From Pyrenula massariospora (taxonomy: Eukaryota > Ascomycota > Eurotiomycetes > Pyrenulales > Pyrenulaceae), in the NCBI GenBank assembly GCA_021030905.1, contig JAGFMI010000005.1, positions 310,001 to 374,000 on the forward strand: DNA of 64,000 bases, given 5' to 3'. This document shows, in pieces, positions 11,827-23,075 of this stretch (position 1 is its first letter; the number at the start of each line of letters is the position of its first letter). The notes under the pieces are model-generated. The model saw nothing but the letters and a program-made list of their open reading frames with translations. It searched no databases and had not been told where the DNA came from. A program made the translations under genes and the position numbers.

Positions 11827-13129
11827 TCATTCCTCCTTGCCTTCCTGCCTGCCCCATGCCGCCACACCTCCACCAGCGAGCACCTTGGCATCACCACCTG
11901 CCTCTTCCTCCTTCTTCCCCTTACTCTCCCTATCCACCCATTCTCTTATGTACTCTCCCACGGCCTCCTTCACATCCACCCCGACAACCCCCAGCTCCCC
12001 ATCCTTCACGCACTTATCCGCAAAATTCGCCACGCCTAACTCCTCATCAAACTGACCAAGAACCGTCAAGCCCCTCGTCGCCGCCTTCCCGTCTCCCCTC
12101 TCCAGCGCCTTCTCAGCCTCCTCTCTGACAGGGCGCAGATCAATCCTCTTCACCTTCCACTTGGTTTTCGTCTCCGCCTCGAAGGCTTCTAAGATGTTGT
12201 TGGGCGTAACGTTCTTGACGCCGCGGACAAAATGGCCTTTGTTGAGAAGAGAGGGGCTAGTTGGAGCGTGGATGAGGATGTACAACAAAGCCGCCGCGAC
12301 TGTCGAGCGGGGCGTCCAGACTGTGCGGTTGTTGCCTGTGCCGTAGATGGTGGCGGTGTGGGTGGAGAGGTCGTAGAACTTTGGGAGCCCTTGGAGTACA
12401 TCAGTCAATTCTCTTAAAAGATATCGAAGGGCACATTGCTGCGTATGAGTTAAAAGAAATACACGTACACATATCCCAAAACGGCCCCCCATTGACCGCT
12501 ACCCATTTCATTGCTGTCCCCTTCTCCCTTTCTTGACCACCTTTCCCGCAGACCTCCTCCAAATACTGCCTAACCCTCACCTTCTCCCCCACAAACTGCG
12601 GCGGCATCCTCAAAAAAACCGGGTTGAACACATCCCCCACCCATTCATCCGCCACGTACAACTTCACGCCGGCCTCAATTGCCGCATCGACGACGACTTT
12701 CTGCTTGTCGAACTGCGTCTGCGAGCCGGGAATGCAGTTGACCAGGGTGTCGATGCCAGCAGAGCGGAGGGCGGTAGCAAGGGAGGCCGTTGAGGTAAAG
12801 TCCGCGTGGAGGGTGGTGACCAAACGGGACGGAGGGGTGTAGGTTGAGGCTGGGCGGACTATGGCGTACAAGCTGAAAGGTTGGGGAGAGGAGAGGAGAG
12901 TGTCTAGGATTGTGGGACCTAAATTGCCGCCGGGCTGGATGTGCAACGATTAATAAGAAAACATGTTTCGTATAGAGGCGATGATAAGACAACGTAAGAG
13001 ATCTTGATATGGTGGCAAGACATGCGTGGTGTTCGCCTTTGATTTAAAGCGTAGAAGGGACATCAAAGGCAAAATCCATAATACATGAAATGAACTCACT
13101 CCTGTAATCGCCACGTTCTTAACATCCAT
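11827..13129 (-). CDS. NmrA-like / isoflavone-reductase-like NAD(P)-binding protein
   Basis: Complement of 11827..12389, 12469..12934 and 13100..13129, 352 residues. Exon 1 has only 30 bases and codes MDVKNVAITG. The join to PGGNLGP completes the Rossmann dinucleotide loop GPGGNLG, which supports the model strongly. The second join restores FWDMWLPKFYDL through a split Trp codon, with donor GTACGT and a TTGACTGAT branch site. The middle shows TLVNCIPGSQTQ and VKLYVADEWVGD, typical of the NmrA/PCBER family, and GTGNNRTVWTP, the C-terminal signature of this group. Members are either NADPH-dependent reductases of aromatic metabolites or redox-sensing regulators. No active-site Lys/Tyr assignment was possible, so the role stays open. 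Confidence 0.85.
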
Positions 13130-13891
13130 TTCTCAGTTTCTTTCTTGAACCTCGTGTATTCAGGAGAGTAAAAGCTTCATCCAGACCCTTTGCGGAAACC
13201 AGTGTGTACACAAACGAAAGAATTTTGATATCTAAGGCCACCTGCCTTTCGATAAGTCACCACTCATCTCATCTCTCTAGCAAGCCTTTAATACTCCTCT
13301 TTCCCTTTCACCCCGTCCCTTGAATACTACCTACATATCCGCCCGCCCGCCGTCTCAGTTGGGAAATGGAAACGAGCTATTTGGACAGAAGAATCAGAAA
13401 TAGGTCAGTCATACTGGGCGGGCGGAAGGTGAAGAAAAATATATCATACAATACATGCGGCGACAATTGGGAGGCGGGCGGGCGGGCAGTCTGACTCAAT
13501 GTGAACCGTGCATCAAGAGATGCCTGACCGCTCACGTTGCTAGTCAACCGGGCCATCAACTACATCTCACGCCTTGGCTAACACAGCTGACTCCGGCATA
13601 TTGGACAGCCGCTTCGTGAAGTAAATTCAAGCTTAGAGAAACTTCAGTGTCTTCGAAGCTAAAGGAGGCCGAGTCTAATATAGGAACCTAGAACCATGAA
13701 AGAAGCTAAAATTCTTTCGAGCCGTCACAAAGAAGAGCGCACTCTGTGTGCTGCGTGAGATCATCCCAACCCTTTCCTGCAAGAGTCCCCAAATCCCAAA
13801 ACCAAACTCTACTCCCGAAACATGGGTATATCAACGAAGCAGACAGAGAGATGAAAAGCGTTGTCACCAAAATCCCAAGCCACACATCCAC
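13130..13891. other. Intergenic, upstream of the NmrA-like gene; GC-rich repeats
   Basis: No gene was seen in these 762 bases. Near 13341 there is a C-rich run of CCCGCC repeats, and near 13416 and 13469-13486 its G-rich counterparts appear, forming inverted complementary tracts about 50-140 bases apart. Confidence 0.5.
13469..13486 (+). promoter_or_regulatory. Potential G-quadruplex motif
   Basis: Four GGG runs are separated by loops of 4, 1 and 1 bases, meeting the canonical G3N1-7 rule. The motif lies about 340 bases upstream of the minus-strand NmrA-like ATG, in its presumed promoter. A complementary C-rich tract at about 13341 could alternatively pair with it as a hairpin. Confidence 0.4.
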
Positions 13892-16164
13892 CTAATAGAT
13901 TGGCCTTCCTTCATCCCACTTCCTGCTTTCCCTTCCCGCTCCACTCTTCCTTCCCCCCGCTGCTTCTCGGTATGCGTCTCCTTCATCATCTTCCGCTGCC
14001 GCAGCTGCCGCCAATCTTCTAGCCGGCGTTCCCACGGGCCCAATCCACTCCCAGGTCCTGAGATACTCTCCTGTCCTCTCATCTTCTCTACTATTCACCC
14101 TAACGTTTGAGTTCCCTTCCACCACCTTCCTGACTCTATCCCAGATCATCTCCCTCTCCTTTCTCTCGAATTCGGTCCGGAGAACATCATCCCTCAGCTG
14201 CCCAATGCTGAGCCACTCGTTCCCCCCTCGTTCGGCCGCGATGGCCGCCTGGGTTGCGAGGCGATCAAGCGCAAGCTCCACCAACTCCGGGACACGAGCT
14301 TTGGCACGACGTCGACGGATTAGGCGAGAGCGGCCATATGTGCCAATGACGAGAGTCAGGGTTAAAATGAGAATAGAGACTCGATGTTCGAGAATTTGCT
14401 GTCGAAGGCGCCGGCGGAGGATGCAGGCGTAGCTTGCTCGAGCGAGAGAGGTCGAGAAGAGGTAGAGGCGGCCGGTGCTGTTTGAACGAGGAGGGTACTG
14501 GTCAGCCAAAGGTTGTTAATATTAAATAGTCTTTTCCTCTTTTTTGTTGTGTTAGGTGCTGGGGGGCGAAGGGAGCATCTAATTCAGTGAAGCAAGAGAG
14601 CCTTGTGCTTGGTGATGGAGAAGTAAACTTACCCATCCCTGGAACTCAGAATCTCATCTTTGTTCATAATTTCCCCCAATGCTCCTTGGAAAAGCTCGCC
14701 AAATTCCTGATCTGACATCCCTTTCCTTCTCTTCTTACTGACGACTTCCTTTAGCTCCTCCTCACCAATCTCGATGGTCTCGGGGACTTTGCCGTCCGGG
14801 CCTGGCTCGTTGCATTCTGCCTGCGCCTTTCGGTCCCTTAACTCTTCGATAGCTCGATTCGCAACGCTGGTCATTTTCCTTAATTTCTCGCTATCTGGCT
14901 CACAGGTGGGTGGCAAAGGAATCAATCCGCCTAGACTAAGTGGGTGATCCTTGAGCACGAAATCTTTCTGGCATCTAGCTGTGAACTCTTCATAGCAATA
15001 TGCATGTTGTGGACAAGGTTCGCACTGCGGCTGCAAATCGTTTGCCCAGGCTGGAAGTTGAGCGGTCTCGGTGAGCGACCAATTCGCTTTGCCAACTCCA
15101 CAGTATCCAATCTCAATCTTTTCTTTTCTGTACCATAGGCCAAAAGACGAGAACAGGGTCAAGACCATCAACCACAAAGCAGACCTGGCAGTCTTGCTGG
15201 CCTTTGATTTCGGTCTTGACCGACGAGCAGGAATCATGTCCCGGCCGCTGAATCCTTGGGCAGCTCGTTCTCGGACGAGTTCGAGCTGCTCATCCGCAGT
15301 AAATTCCTCAGTTGGCTGTGGATCGATTACCTCTTCAGGTGGTGTTATCTTAGCGTTTGCAACGCGTGAGATTGGGAATTCGAATGTGCTTCTAGAAGGA
15401 ACCTTCACATTACCATCTTGTTTTTGAGGTGTTGGTGAAATAGTGTCCCTCTTGCGGCTAGTACTCTTCCTTCTCTCTTCTTGATTCGCCTGTGAAAGTC
15501 GCTTCTTCCGATCTGCTGACCGTCTCCGATCTCGCGAAGAAGGTGAGGATCCACTTTGGAAGGGATTGTCGTCTGTAAAAACACTATCGTTACCTGCATT
15601 TTCCTTCTTGATGGGCAAGTCTGGCTCAGAAATCCTCACGTGAGGCGTTTCTTGCTCTCTGGGGACAGAGGCTGGCTGACTCTTCCGTGATTTTCTTGCT
15701 GATGGTCTGACAGAGGGCTCTCGCGAAGTCTCTGTCTCCGTGTCTGACGCCCTAGGATGCTTCGGGACACTTTTCCTCCCTGGCGTCCTCCTCACAGTCG
15801 TAGGCGCATCATCAGCGTCCGTCTTTGGAAGAGAGTCTTCGGTTTTCTTCTTCCTTCCCCTTCCAGGCGTTCTCGGTGGAGGCGGTGGCATCAGCTCTTT
15901 CTCTTCTTCGCTATCATCAATCGTGCTTTCTTGACTGCTCGGCACATCGATAATACCTTTTGACGTAGGTTTCGTTCTCGCTCTGGCTTTTAACAGCTTT
16001 TTTGCTCTCGGTAGGACTTCGGCCTCCAATATATTTATTAGTTGCGGCTTCTTCGCCGACGCTGGGTAGGGAACGTCATGTGATACTAGGATGGATCGGA
16101 TCCTTGGAACAGTAAGCGAGCTCAGATCAAAGCCTGGCTCGAGGTAGGTAAGATCGTCGTCCAT
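13892..16164 (-). CDS. SRC1: Inner nuclear membrane protein Src1/Heh (LEM-like HeH and MSC domains)
   Basis: Complement of 13892..14477 and 14633..16164, 705 residues, one 155-base intron. The join ends exon 1 in SSRDG and resumes TGRLYLFSTSLARAS in frame. The N-terminal 45 residues (LTVPRIRSILVSHDVPYP...LINILEAEV) form a HeH/SAP-like fold. A long basic, Ser/Arg-rich linker follows, which in relatives carries nuclear targeting signals. Membrane segment 1 is ALWLMVLTLFSSFGLWY (about residues 325-345), then a cysteine-containing lumenal loop, then segment 2 (VSILILTLTLVIGTYG, about 540-555). The C-terminal MSC (Man1-Src1) winged-helix region ends with RTWEWIGPVG. Src1/Heh2 anchors chromatin, notably rDNA and subtelomeres, at the nuclear envelope. 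It is divergently arranged with the HD hydrolase gene. Confidence 0.92.
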
Positions 16165-16649
16165 TGCGACAAGTTCTGAAGAAGCAATTGAACGGTGTAG
16201 GCCAAGGATCGTTGGAAGACTAAAGCGTGCAGCAAGCAGATGGCAGTTGCCTGCAGAGGGAACAGATCGAATCGAGAACTACCGACCTTTTCGACACTGT
16301 ATCGAGACGATCGATGGTCAAGGAGGTCGCATGGGCCGGCGGTTGAAAAAGGGAAAGCAGTCTGGCGATGGCGAGGCACTTGCGTTTCCTTCCTTGTCAA
16401 CAAATAGGCGATCAAAACATTGGCCGGAGCTAACAGCGGAGGCAACCGGCGGGGCTTTGGTCGGATGCCAAGACCTTCACCTTGATATATCACGTGATCG
16501 TCACATTGGAGTCACCGCTAATAATGGCAAGCTCACCAAGGCTCCAGTGGCTCCTTGGATATTCACGTCGATCCATAGTTGTATTGGTGATATCTCAAGT
16601 TCACTCGTGTCTAAACTTCTTCGCCTATGCATAGAATCGTGCAGAAGAC
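16165..16649. promoter_or_regulatory. Shared upstream region of SRC1 and the HD hydrolase
   Basis: The 485 bases separate two divergent ATGs and so probably hold a bidirectional promoter. The palindrome TCACGTGA sits at 16490-16497, 153 bases before the HD hydrolase ATG. No gene is present. Confidence 0.5.
16490..16497. promoter_or_regulatory. TCACGTGA E-box palindrome (Cbf1-type site)
   Basis: The eight-base palindrome has a CACGTG core bound by fungal bHLH factors such as Cbf1/CpfA. Its place in a divergent promoter makes it a plausible operator; this is inference from the motif. Confidence 0.4.
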
Positions 16650-17381
16650 ATGATGGCTGCAGCCCAGAACGGAGATGAACATCGTCAATATCACGACATT
16701 GCTGAGGCTTGGGTCCTGCAGTTTTCTGAGCTTGAGCCACACGTGGAGCTGATCTCCAAAGTCGCGTCCGCTGTGGAGGAATTCATGTCTAGCTCCGAGT
16801 TTGACTCATCCCATGATTTTGCCCACATCCGTCGTGTTGTAGCCTTGGCCAAACACATTTATACCGCTGAAAATACCCTCTCGAAGAAGTCCGATCTGTC
16901 TCCAAATGTCCTCGTTGTACTACTGGCTGCACTTTTACACGATGTCGAAGATCGCAAGTATGTGACGGAATGGCCTCGCAAAACCTCTGTCCACTCAATT
17001 CTGAACCGGATCGGAGTTGATCGCACCACAGCCTGTACAGTAGAGGAAGTGGTGAAAAGTGTTTCATATTCGGGAGAGGTGCAAGATCCTGACGCGGTTC
17101 AGAAAGTGCTCCATGATCACCCTGAGCTGGCCTATGTGCAAGATGCCGATCGACTTGATGCCCTAGGTGCCATTGGAATCGCTCGATGCTTTACCTATAA
17201 CGCAGCTAAAGGCAAAGGTATTAACAGCGCTGTGGCCCATTTCTCGGCGAAGTTGTTGCGGCTAGAAACCATGATGAAGACCTTGACAGGACGAGCAATG
17301 GCGGAAGAAAGGACCCAAAGGATGCAGGAATTCATGAGATGGTGGAAGGATGAGAAGAGCGTCGAAGATCAAGGACCGTAG
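16650..17381 (+). CDS. HD-domain phosphohydrolase
   Basis: An intronless gene of 243 residues from the ATG at 16650 (followed at once by a second ATG). HD-superfamily metal ligands are visible in order: SSHDFAHIRRV (His about 54), ALLHDVEDRKY (His-Asp about 96) and QDADRLDALGAIGIAR (Asp about 167). This H...HD...D layout and size match the YedJ-like HD phosphohydrolases found in bacteria and many fungi, which act on nucleotides or related phosphate esters; the substrate is unknown. No signal peptide or membrane segment is present, so it is probably cytosolic. Its stop lies 138 bases from the convergent GRASP gene stop. Confidence 0.85.
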   Translation: MMAAAQNGDEHRQYHDIAEAWVLQFSELEPHVELISKVASAVEEFMSSSEFDSSHDFAHIRRVVALAKHIYTAENTLSKKSDLSPNVLVVLLAALLHDVEDRKYVTEWPRKTSVHSILNRIGVDRTTACTVEEVVKSVSYSGEVQDPDAVQKVLHDHPELAYVQDADRLDALGAIGIARCFTYNAAKGKGINSAVAHFSAKLLRLETMMKTLTGRAMAEERTQRMQEFMRWWKDEKSVEDQGP

Positions 17382-17519
17382 GGTCTGTCCTTTTGATGTG
17401 CTGTATCCACAGTGCAGAAAGGACGAAGCTGTGCCCTCAACGGACATAGCGGCCAAGAGGAAGTTGGTGCTTGTGTAAGACAGTCTAAGATTCCAGTACG
17501 ATCCATAGGGATAGCCTCG

Positions 17520-18692
17520 TCAACCCTCCCCTTCGCTCTCACCTACAGGCGCAGGACTTGAGCTCACCGCATCCACAGGTAGGCTCTCTTCGACGGTAGG
17601 AGGGGAGAAGATCTGCGTTGCAATAGGAGGCGGTGCCACTTTCGGTGGTGGCGGCGCCACACCAGGAGTCCCTCTCCTCGAAGACACAAAATCCTCATCT
17701 TTACTCTTCTTCTCCCCTTCTGCAAAGTATTCATCAATTGCTCTGTTCGGGCTGACGGCACCATGGTGTCTCTGCTTCCTTCCACCTTGTCTCGTGTTCG
17801 CTGCAGGGATAGCCTTCGGCGGCGGAGCGTTGGGGCTTGTCATCGGTGGTGGCGGCATGGCAGGTACTGCTTGTTGTGGGTTAAGGAATTTTGGAACAGC
17901 AGGCTCGATCGATGGTTGCTCATTGTCCTCTCTCCCGGGTGCTTCAAACATTGCTTCGCCTGGGGCCTGGACTTCTTCCCCTAAGCCAATGGGTAACCTA
18001 TGCAGCGCACCGTAGCCCAATATTGCACCCAAAGCTCCATCTCCTCCCCAACCCCTCCTTGGCACCAGCTCAACCTCCCTCACAACGTCAAACTCGCTGT
18101 TATAGACCCAGAGCACCAAGCTGCGGTTAAGGTGGTCTTCCACTAGTTCCCCAAACGCGCCTTCACCTCGGAGGGTCCCACTGGGCGTCCCAAGAATGTA
18201 GTCAGAATGCGGCAATAGTCCAGCTTGATACGCAGGCGAGAGCGGCGACGGGATGCTAAGGATGTGCCAGATGTTCTGCGTGGAGGCAAGTGGAGCGAGC
18301 TGGAGAGTAAGGCCGAGTGAAGGCTCTGCGGGCGGTGCTGAGATGGGGAGACGAAGAGTATGTGTCTGCTGGCCTTTTGCGCTCCATATGTCAAGGCTTG
18401 CGCTTGCGCCGGCAAGGTTGCGGATTTCCTGGGCGAAGAGGTGAGGGTTAGGGTCTTCCTGGGCAGATATCAGCAACAGCGTCGTTCGAATTTGGGCAGA
18501 GGTTTAGCGAACTATCAACCGGCCATTGATTCCAATGATGAAGTCAAACCAAGGCTCAATAGGCACCTCTGTGTTCTTATTGCGTAGAACCTGAAAACCA
18601 AAGGAGTTCTCGACGTTGCCATGACTATTGTAACTTTGCGGCTGGGGCTCTGAATCAAGTCGAGAAATGAAACGGTTGAGGGCGCCGAACAT
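17520..18692 (-). CDS. GRH1: Golgi reassembly-stacking protein homologue (GRASP/Grh1)
   Basis: Complement of 17520..18458 and 18513..18692, 372 residues, the same order of length as yeast Grh1. A 54-base intron splits the first PDZ-like domain: exon 1 ends FIIGINGRLI and exon 2 starts EDPNPHLFAQEIRN. The N-terminus MFGALNRFISRL is an amphipathic helix starting Met-Phe, as in Grh1, where NatC acetylation helps membrane binding. PDZ1 spans about 20-110. PDZ2 includes SPAYQAGLLPHSDYILGTPSG and LVLWVYNSEFDVVREVELVP. The tail after about 215 is Pro-rich and disordered. Fungal GRASPs act in ER-Golgi transport and unconventional secretion. The gene is divergent from the methyltransferase gene, with 281 bases between the ATGs. 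Confidence 0.93.
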
Positions 18693-18973
18693 GTTGCCGA
18701 AGAGGAATTTTACAACTCAGCTCAAAGGATAGGTATTAGGACCTTCACTGCAGCATCTTGGTACGATTCCACATCTTGAAAAAGAGGCTGTTCTTCTTGG
18801 TATGGTAGGGTCGACCGGAGTTGTGTTCACTCGCCCACCCCTGTCAGGAACCAAAGCGCCGCTTTAGAGACCCTTGCGCAGATTGACCGCGGTGGGCCCT
18901 TCGTTGACGACCGAAGACCCCGACTTGAAAAGCCTCGAGATGTAGACATCAATTGCTTGCAGACTTGATCAAA

Positions 18974-20080
18974 ATGGCCAATCAGGTTTCAGGAAGTTCT
19001 CCCGAATCTCCCGAATCCTCTACAGAGCTCAGTGCCCAGTATCCTCTCTCTCAACCACCACCTACGTCCTCGACCTTCGCTGCGCTAAAGGACCGCATTC
19101 GACATCATTACGAGCTTGCCTCCTCATACTACTATTCTCTCTGGTAATTATCTCCTTCCTTTCTCTTACCATCATGCCGCGACACGCTAAATCAAAAGGG
19201 GTGAGCACATCCATCATGGGTACTTCGATCCTCCGACCCTCTCCAAAGAAGCGGCCCAGCAAAACCTCATTGCTCTCCTTCTCCGTCTATCCTCCCTCCC
19301 AAGAGGCAGCTTTGTCCTCGACGTCGGATGCGGCATCGGCGGCACTTCACGTTACCTCGCCAAAGAATACGGTTGCCGTGTCATAGGCATTACCATTAGC
19401 GGGACACAGGTGTCGATGGCCACGAAGCTAAGCCTTGAGGCCGGTGGGACTCAGGAAGGCGACACAATCAAGCTAGGCGAAGGAGAGGTCTATTTCGTCG
19501 AACTTGATGCTGAGACCATGGGCGAGTATTTCACGACCGCGCCACATGTGCAGGCCTTTGACGCGGTGTGGATATCCGAAGCGCTCAGTCATTTTCCGCA
19601 GAAAGACTTATTCTTCCGGAATGCCGAAAAGTTATTGAATCCTGGCGGAAGACTAGTCATAGCAGACTGGTTCAAGGCCGAAGGTCTAGATGAAGCGCAG
19701 ACGGATGCGGATATCCGGCCAATCGAGGACGGCATGTTACTACCGCCGCTGTGTACCCAAACTGACTACATGTCTCTTGCTAAAACTGCGGAATTGGAGG
19801 CCGTCGTCGACCCGATGGACATCAGTGAGCAAGTGAAGCAGACTTGGTAGATCTATTCCTTTGCTGCGACCTCGAATCGAGCCAGTGCTGATGCTATGTT
19901 GATAGGGACATATCGTGGAACTTAATCCAGAACCCCTCCCTATGGGCCTTTGCTTTCACCCAGGGAAGGGATGGCATTGCATTCTTGCAGGCCTTCCGAG
20001 CAATGAGAAGAGGCTATGCGAATGGAACCTTTAGATACGCCGTATTGGCTTTCCACAAAGGTGGATCTGCTCAAAAGTGA
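18974..20080 (+). CDS. SAM-dependent methyltransferase (UbiE/tocopherol-methyltransferase-like)
   Basis: Three exons, join(18974..19143, 19199..19846, 19906..20080), 330 residues. Both joins rebuild split Trp codons: YYYSLW-GEHIHHGYF and VKQTW-DISWNLIQ. Introns are 55 and 59 bases. SAM motif I is VLDVGCGIGGTSRYLA at about residues 95-110, with the following acidic strand CRVIGITIS. AFDAVWISEALSHFPQKDLFF and LLNPGGRLVIADWF are the post-I motifs. The GEHIHHGYFDP entry loop is typical of the family that includes gamma-tocopherol, sterol and small-molecule C/N-methyltransferases. There is no transit peptide in the first 40 residues, which are Ser/Pro-rich. The acceptor is unknown and no neighbouring pathway genes help. 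Confidence 0.85.
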
Positions 20081-20672
20081 AGCCGTATCTGAGTGTGCTG
20101 TGCGTTCAGGTGAGAAATTTCTGTCATCGAATCTTGCGCCGTGGCCTTGTTCGGTGAAATACAAAAGTTGGTCGGATCGACAGCTATTATTCAACTTTAT
20201 TAATAAGTTTGAGGTTCGCAAGCGTATAATAAAGACAGTCGGAAGATGCAAGATAGCACAGGCATCAATTTGGAGATGAGGATAGACATGCTTAATATCT
20301 GGTTCCGGCAGGATCAGCGCATTCTACGGGACGCCCAGAAGGGCTTAACGGGTCTCTGAGAATTCACCTAATTCCTGGTGCCACTTTCATGTGGCAAACA
20401 TTCAAGAAACTTCTACAACACTAAATTGAGGTTTTGAATGTTGCAGACGAGACTGATCACATGGCGAATTATTTCTGTTGCGCGAGCACTTTAGAAAGTA
20501 AGAGGACATTATATCGTAAAGCTGTAATCTGAATTTATGAAATATATGTTTATATAGATGAGAGTGAGACAAGGAAATGCTCAGGGCCGTCTCGTATGTT
20601 CAAACTTCATAGCAATTTCATCTTTTTCAATAAATTTCATATCGTATCATACTCGGCCCTTTCCCCTCACTT
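20081..20672. other. Intergenic between convergent genes
   Basis: AT-rich 3' flanks of the methyltransferase and GH128 genes. No gene, repeat or RNA gene was recognised. Confidence 0.5.
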
Positions 20673-21581
20673 TTAATTTCCACCGTTGCCTAAGATCGCG
20701 TTAACAATTGTTGGATCGGGCGAGGTCCATATTTGCCCATTAGCAGTCGTTCCATAGTACGCCTGTCTGTCCACGTAGCCGAGCTGCTTCAACGCTGGCA
20801 AGGCCTTAGCCAAGAAAGCGTCCTGTCCTTGCCCTGGCGTATAACCACCATTTTCGTGCTTTCCGTGACCGTACTCTGTCAGCCAGATGGTCGGTTGTTT
20901 ACCGTAGACATCATTCCATGCCTTAGAAGCGTCCTTGATATAATCCGTCAAGGCGCCGACTGCTTTTTGAATCGTGGTGTCGTCGCCATGAACTTGCTCT
21001 GAATACCAGTGGACCGCCATAAAGTCCACCTTGCAATCGGCGGCCTTGCATTTCCCGAGCCAATCTTTCATGTATTCCAGGCCAATGTTTTGGACGCCCT
21101 CTTGACTACAAGTCGCAATAGAACCAATGGAAGCGCTATAGGTTGGCTTGGCATTGGTACCGAAAACTGCAACGTGGTCGTCAACCGCTTTCTGTGCGTC
21201 AGTCCCACCACCACCAGCTTTAGGGGGTTGATCTGGCTCATTGATGGAGAGCATGTACTGCCCGGTCGGGTTCGCTTGCTTGAAATTGTCCTTGTTCGTG
21301 AAGTCGTGAAACTGGGGGACGTACTCAGCGCCTGTAAGCCCAGCTCCCTGTGGGAAACCGCCGGCGTAGTTATAATACCACTTGAAAGCATTGCCATTGA
21401 AGGCCGCTGGCGAAGGGGTCGTCACGAGACCTGGAAGAAGTGCGCCAGAAGGAGTGTTGCCTGTGGTGACAGTGCCTTGATCCCTCGGGTTATTGGGGCT
21501 ACCATTAGGTGGTTGACCTGCAGGAGAGGCAGTGGTAGTGGAGGCCAGAAAAGCCAGCAGGGCTAATGATTGCCAGATCAT
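20673..21581 (-). CDS. Secreted GH128 beta-glucanase (Asl1-like)
   Basis: A 302-residue protein starting at the ATG at 21581 (MIWQSLALLAFLASTTTAS), a clear signal peptide. Codons further upstream lack an ATG and run into a likely leader intron (GTGAGT at 21650 to TTTGCAG at 21613, only 38 bases). A Pro/Gly/Asn-rich spacer precedes the catalytic domain. The domain shows FKWYYNYA, MLSINEPDQP with the putative acid/base Glu115, DFMAVHWY, and IWLTEYGHG with the putative nucleophile Glu236, the GH128 pattern. These enzymes cleave beta-1,3-glucan, suggesting wall remodelling. No GPI signal is seen at the C-terminus, so it is probably secreted. Confidence 0.9.
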   Translation of the reverse strand: MIWQSLALLAFLASTTTASPAGQPPNGSPNNPRDQGTVTTGNTPSGALLPGLVTTPSPAAFNGNAFKWYYNYAGGFPQGAGLTGAEYVPQFHDFTNKDNFKQANPTGQYMLSINEPDQPPKAGGGGTDAQKAVDDHVAVFGTNAKPTYSASIGSIATCSQEGVQNIGLEYMKDWLGKCKAADCKVDFMAVHWYSEQVHGDDTTIQKAVGALTDYIKDASKAWNDVYGKQPTIWLTEYGHGKHENGGYTPGQGQDAFLAKALPALKQLGYVDRQAYYGTTANGQIWTSPDPTIVNAILGNGGN

Positions 21582-23075
21582 TCTGATTCCACCGGCAGGG
21601 CTCAGTGAGAGACTGCAAAGAAGCTGCTGAATGAATGTATGTTGACTCACGAGCTCAAGCTCAAGTGGTCAAGGTATTGAACCGTTCGTCGGGAAGGAAT
21701 GGAATTTGTGGCTAGCACGGCAAGAAAGAAAGACAAAGATGGGCTGTGAGGAAAGAAAAGAACAAAGTCAGGGCTGGAGGGGCTAGCTTTATCACTGCCA
21801 TTATTGTCGGAGAGAGGCGAAGCTGACGAGGCTCATCTCTTCGCCTTAGGAGGCAACTCCTGGACAGATACTGGATATGTTGTGTCTTTCGTCGATTGAG
21901 ATGCCAATAAAACCAATAGCAACAACCTGAGGATCAATGTGGAGCTTGGTGCGAATCGAATAGCGTAGAGAGAGCAAGACGTCCGGGGTTCAACGGTAAG
22001 CATTGGACAAAGAAAGCAGACAACTCCCTGCTCCAAGAGCCTTCAGCGTTGGGTTGAAACAGTTCAATAGCACAACTGATTCAAATGAATGGCAGAATGC
22101 GAACCATCAGGCATGGGCGCACCGTCGTGATGACCAGCAGATTATTTCAGCAAATCCTATTGCAGTGCCAACCGAATGTTCTGGACGATTGAAACACGCT
22201 GGGCAGTTGTAGAGGTAACGGAGACCTGGATCGACTGCAGGTAACTGATTGTCTTCGAGTCTGTTGGTACAAAGTTGCCTTGGCTTTCAACAATCGTCGT
22301 TCCCCTCGGCGGCGCACATTGCGTCAGGCTTCAGGATCAATATCATTTAGCTACAGCTGCTGCTTCATTGCTGGCGTTAAGAATATATCGATGAACTCCC
22401 AGCCTGCCTTCTTCACCACAAGAATCACATTCCCGTGCAGAGGGACTTTCCAGTCGTGGGGCCAAGCAAGGCCTAACGAGATCAACCTGGTACTGATTGT
22501 GTAGATGCTAACGAAGCTTCCAACTGTCCTGAGAGAGTGCATTTGATTGCCAGGTGTCGGAGAGGCAGTTGGCTCTTCCAGCCAACATGGACAAGGAGGC
22601 GCAACGGCCGAGCGTGTGGCACAGCCGGCATGCCAACTGCGAAGACAACGCTAGGCTGAATCAAGTTAGTTCCGCCAAGCTGTTCGTTGCCGACCTTCTC
22701 ATCACGTGCTCGTTTCGGTCACTCTCTACGAGGGAGTTTTGGGGGAAGACGGGCATCTACCATAGTAAGACCTTACATGAATCCTATCGCACGAGGGGTC
22801 TCAGTGCTGGCACCAGACCACAATGTACAAAGGGTTGAGATTCCTCAGAGGTTGGTATAAGTCTAGCGCGTAACCATATCTTCGTTCCGTGCCCCAGACG
22901 CCGCTCCCAATGCAATGCAATGCCTGTTCGTCTTTCAGCCTTGCCGGGTGCTCCAACCCACCATACCCATCTGCTCCAGTCTGGACTTGAGCAATGATGC
23001 AAAAAACACAAATGGACATACAACCCTCCCAAATGCAATTATCGCGCAGTGACAAAAGGGCATGTCTCCTAGAAT
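21582..23075. other. Intergenic; no gene supported
   Basis: About 1.5 kb hold the GH128 promoter and the UBR1 3' flank. Only short frames under 100 codons on both strands are present, none with a domain I recognise. A hydrophobic 63-codon minus-strand frame at 22351-22542 was considered and not called. Confidence 0.5.

Noticed and set aside
11589-12128. Proline-rich 179-codon plus-strand frame
   Set aside because: Most of it lies antisense to the NmrA-like gene, whose spliced model is well supported. Pro/Ser richness comes from the complementary codons.
22351-22542. Hydrophobic 63-codon minus-strand frame
   Set aside because: Looks slightly gene-like but is short, has no recognised family and no splice-compatible neighbours.
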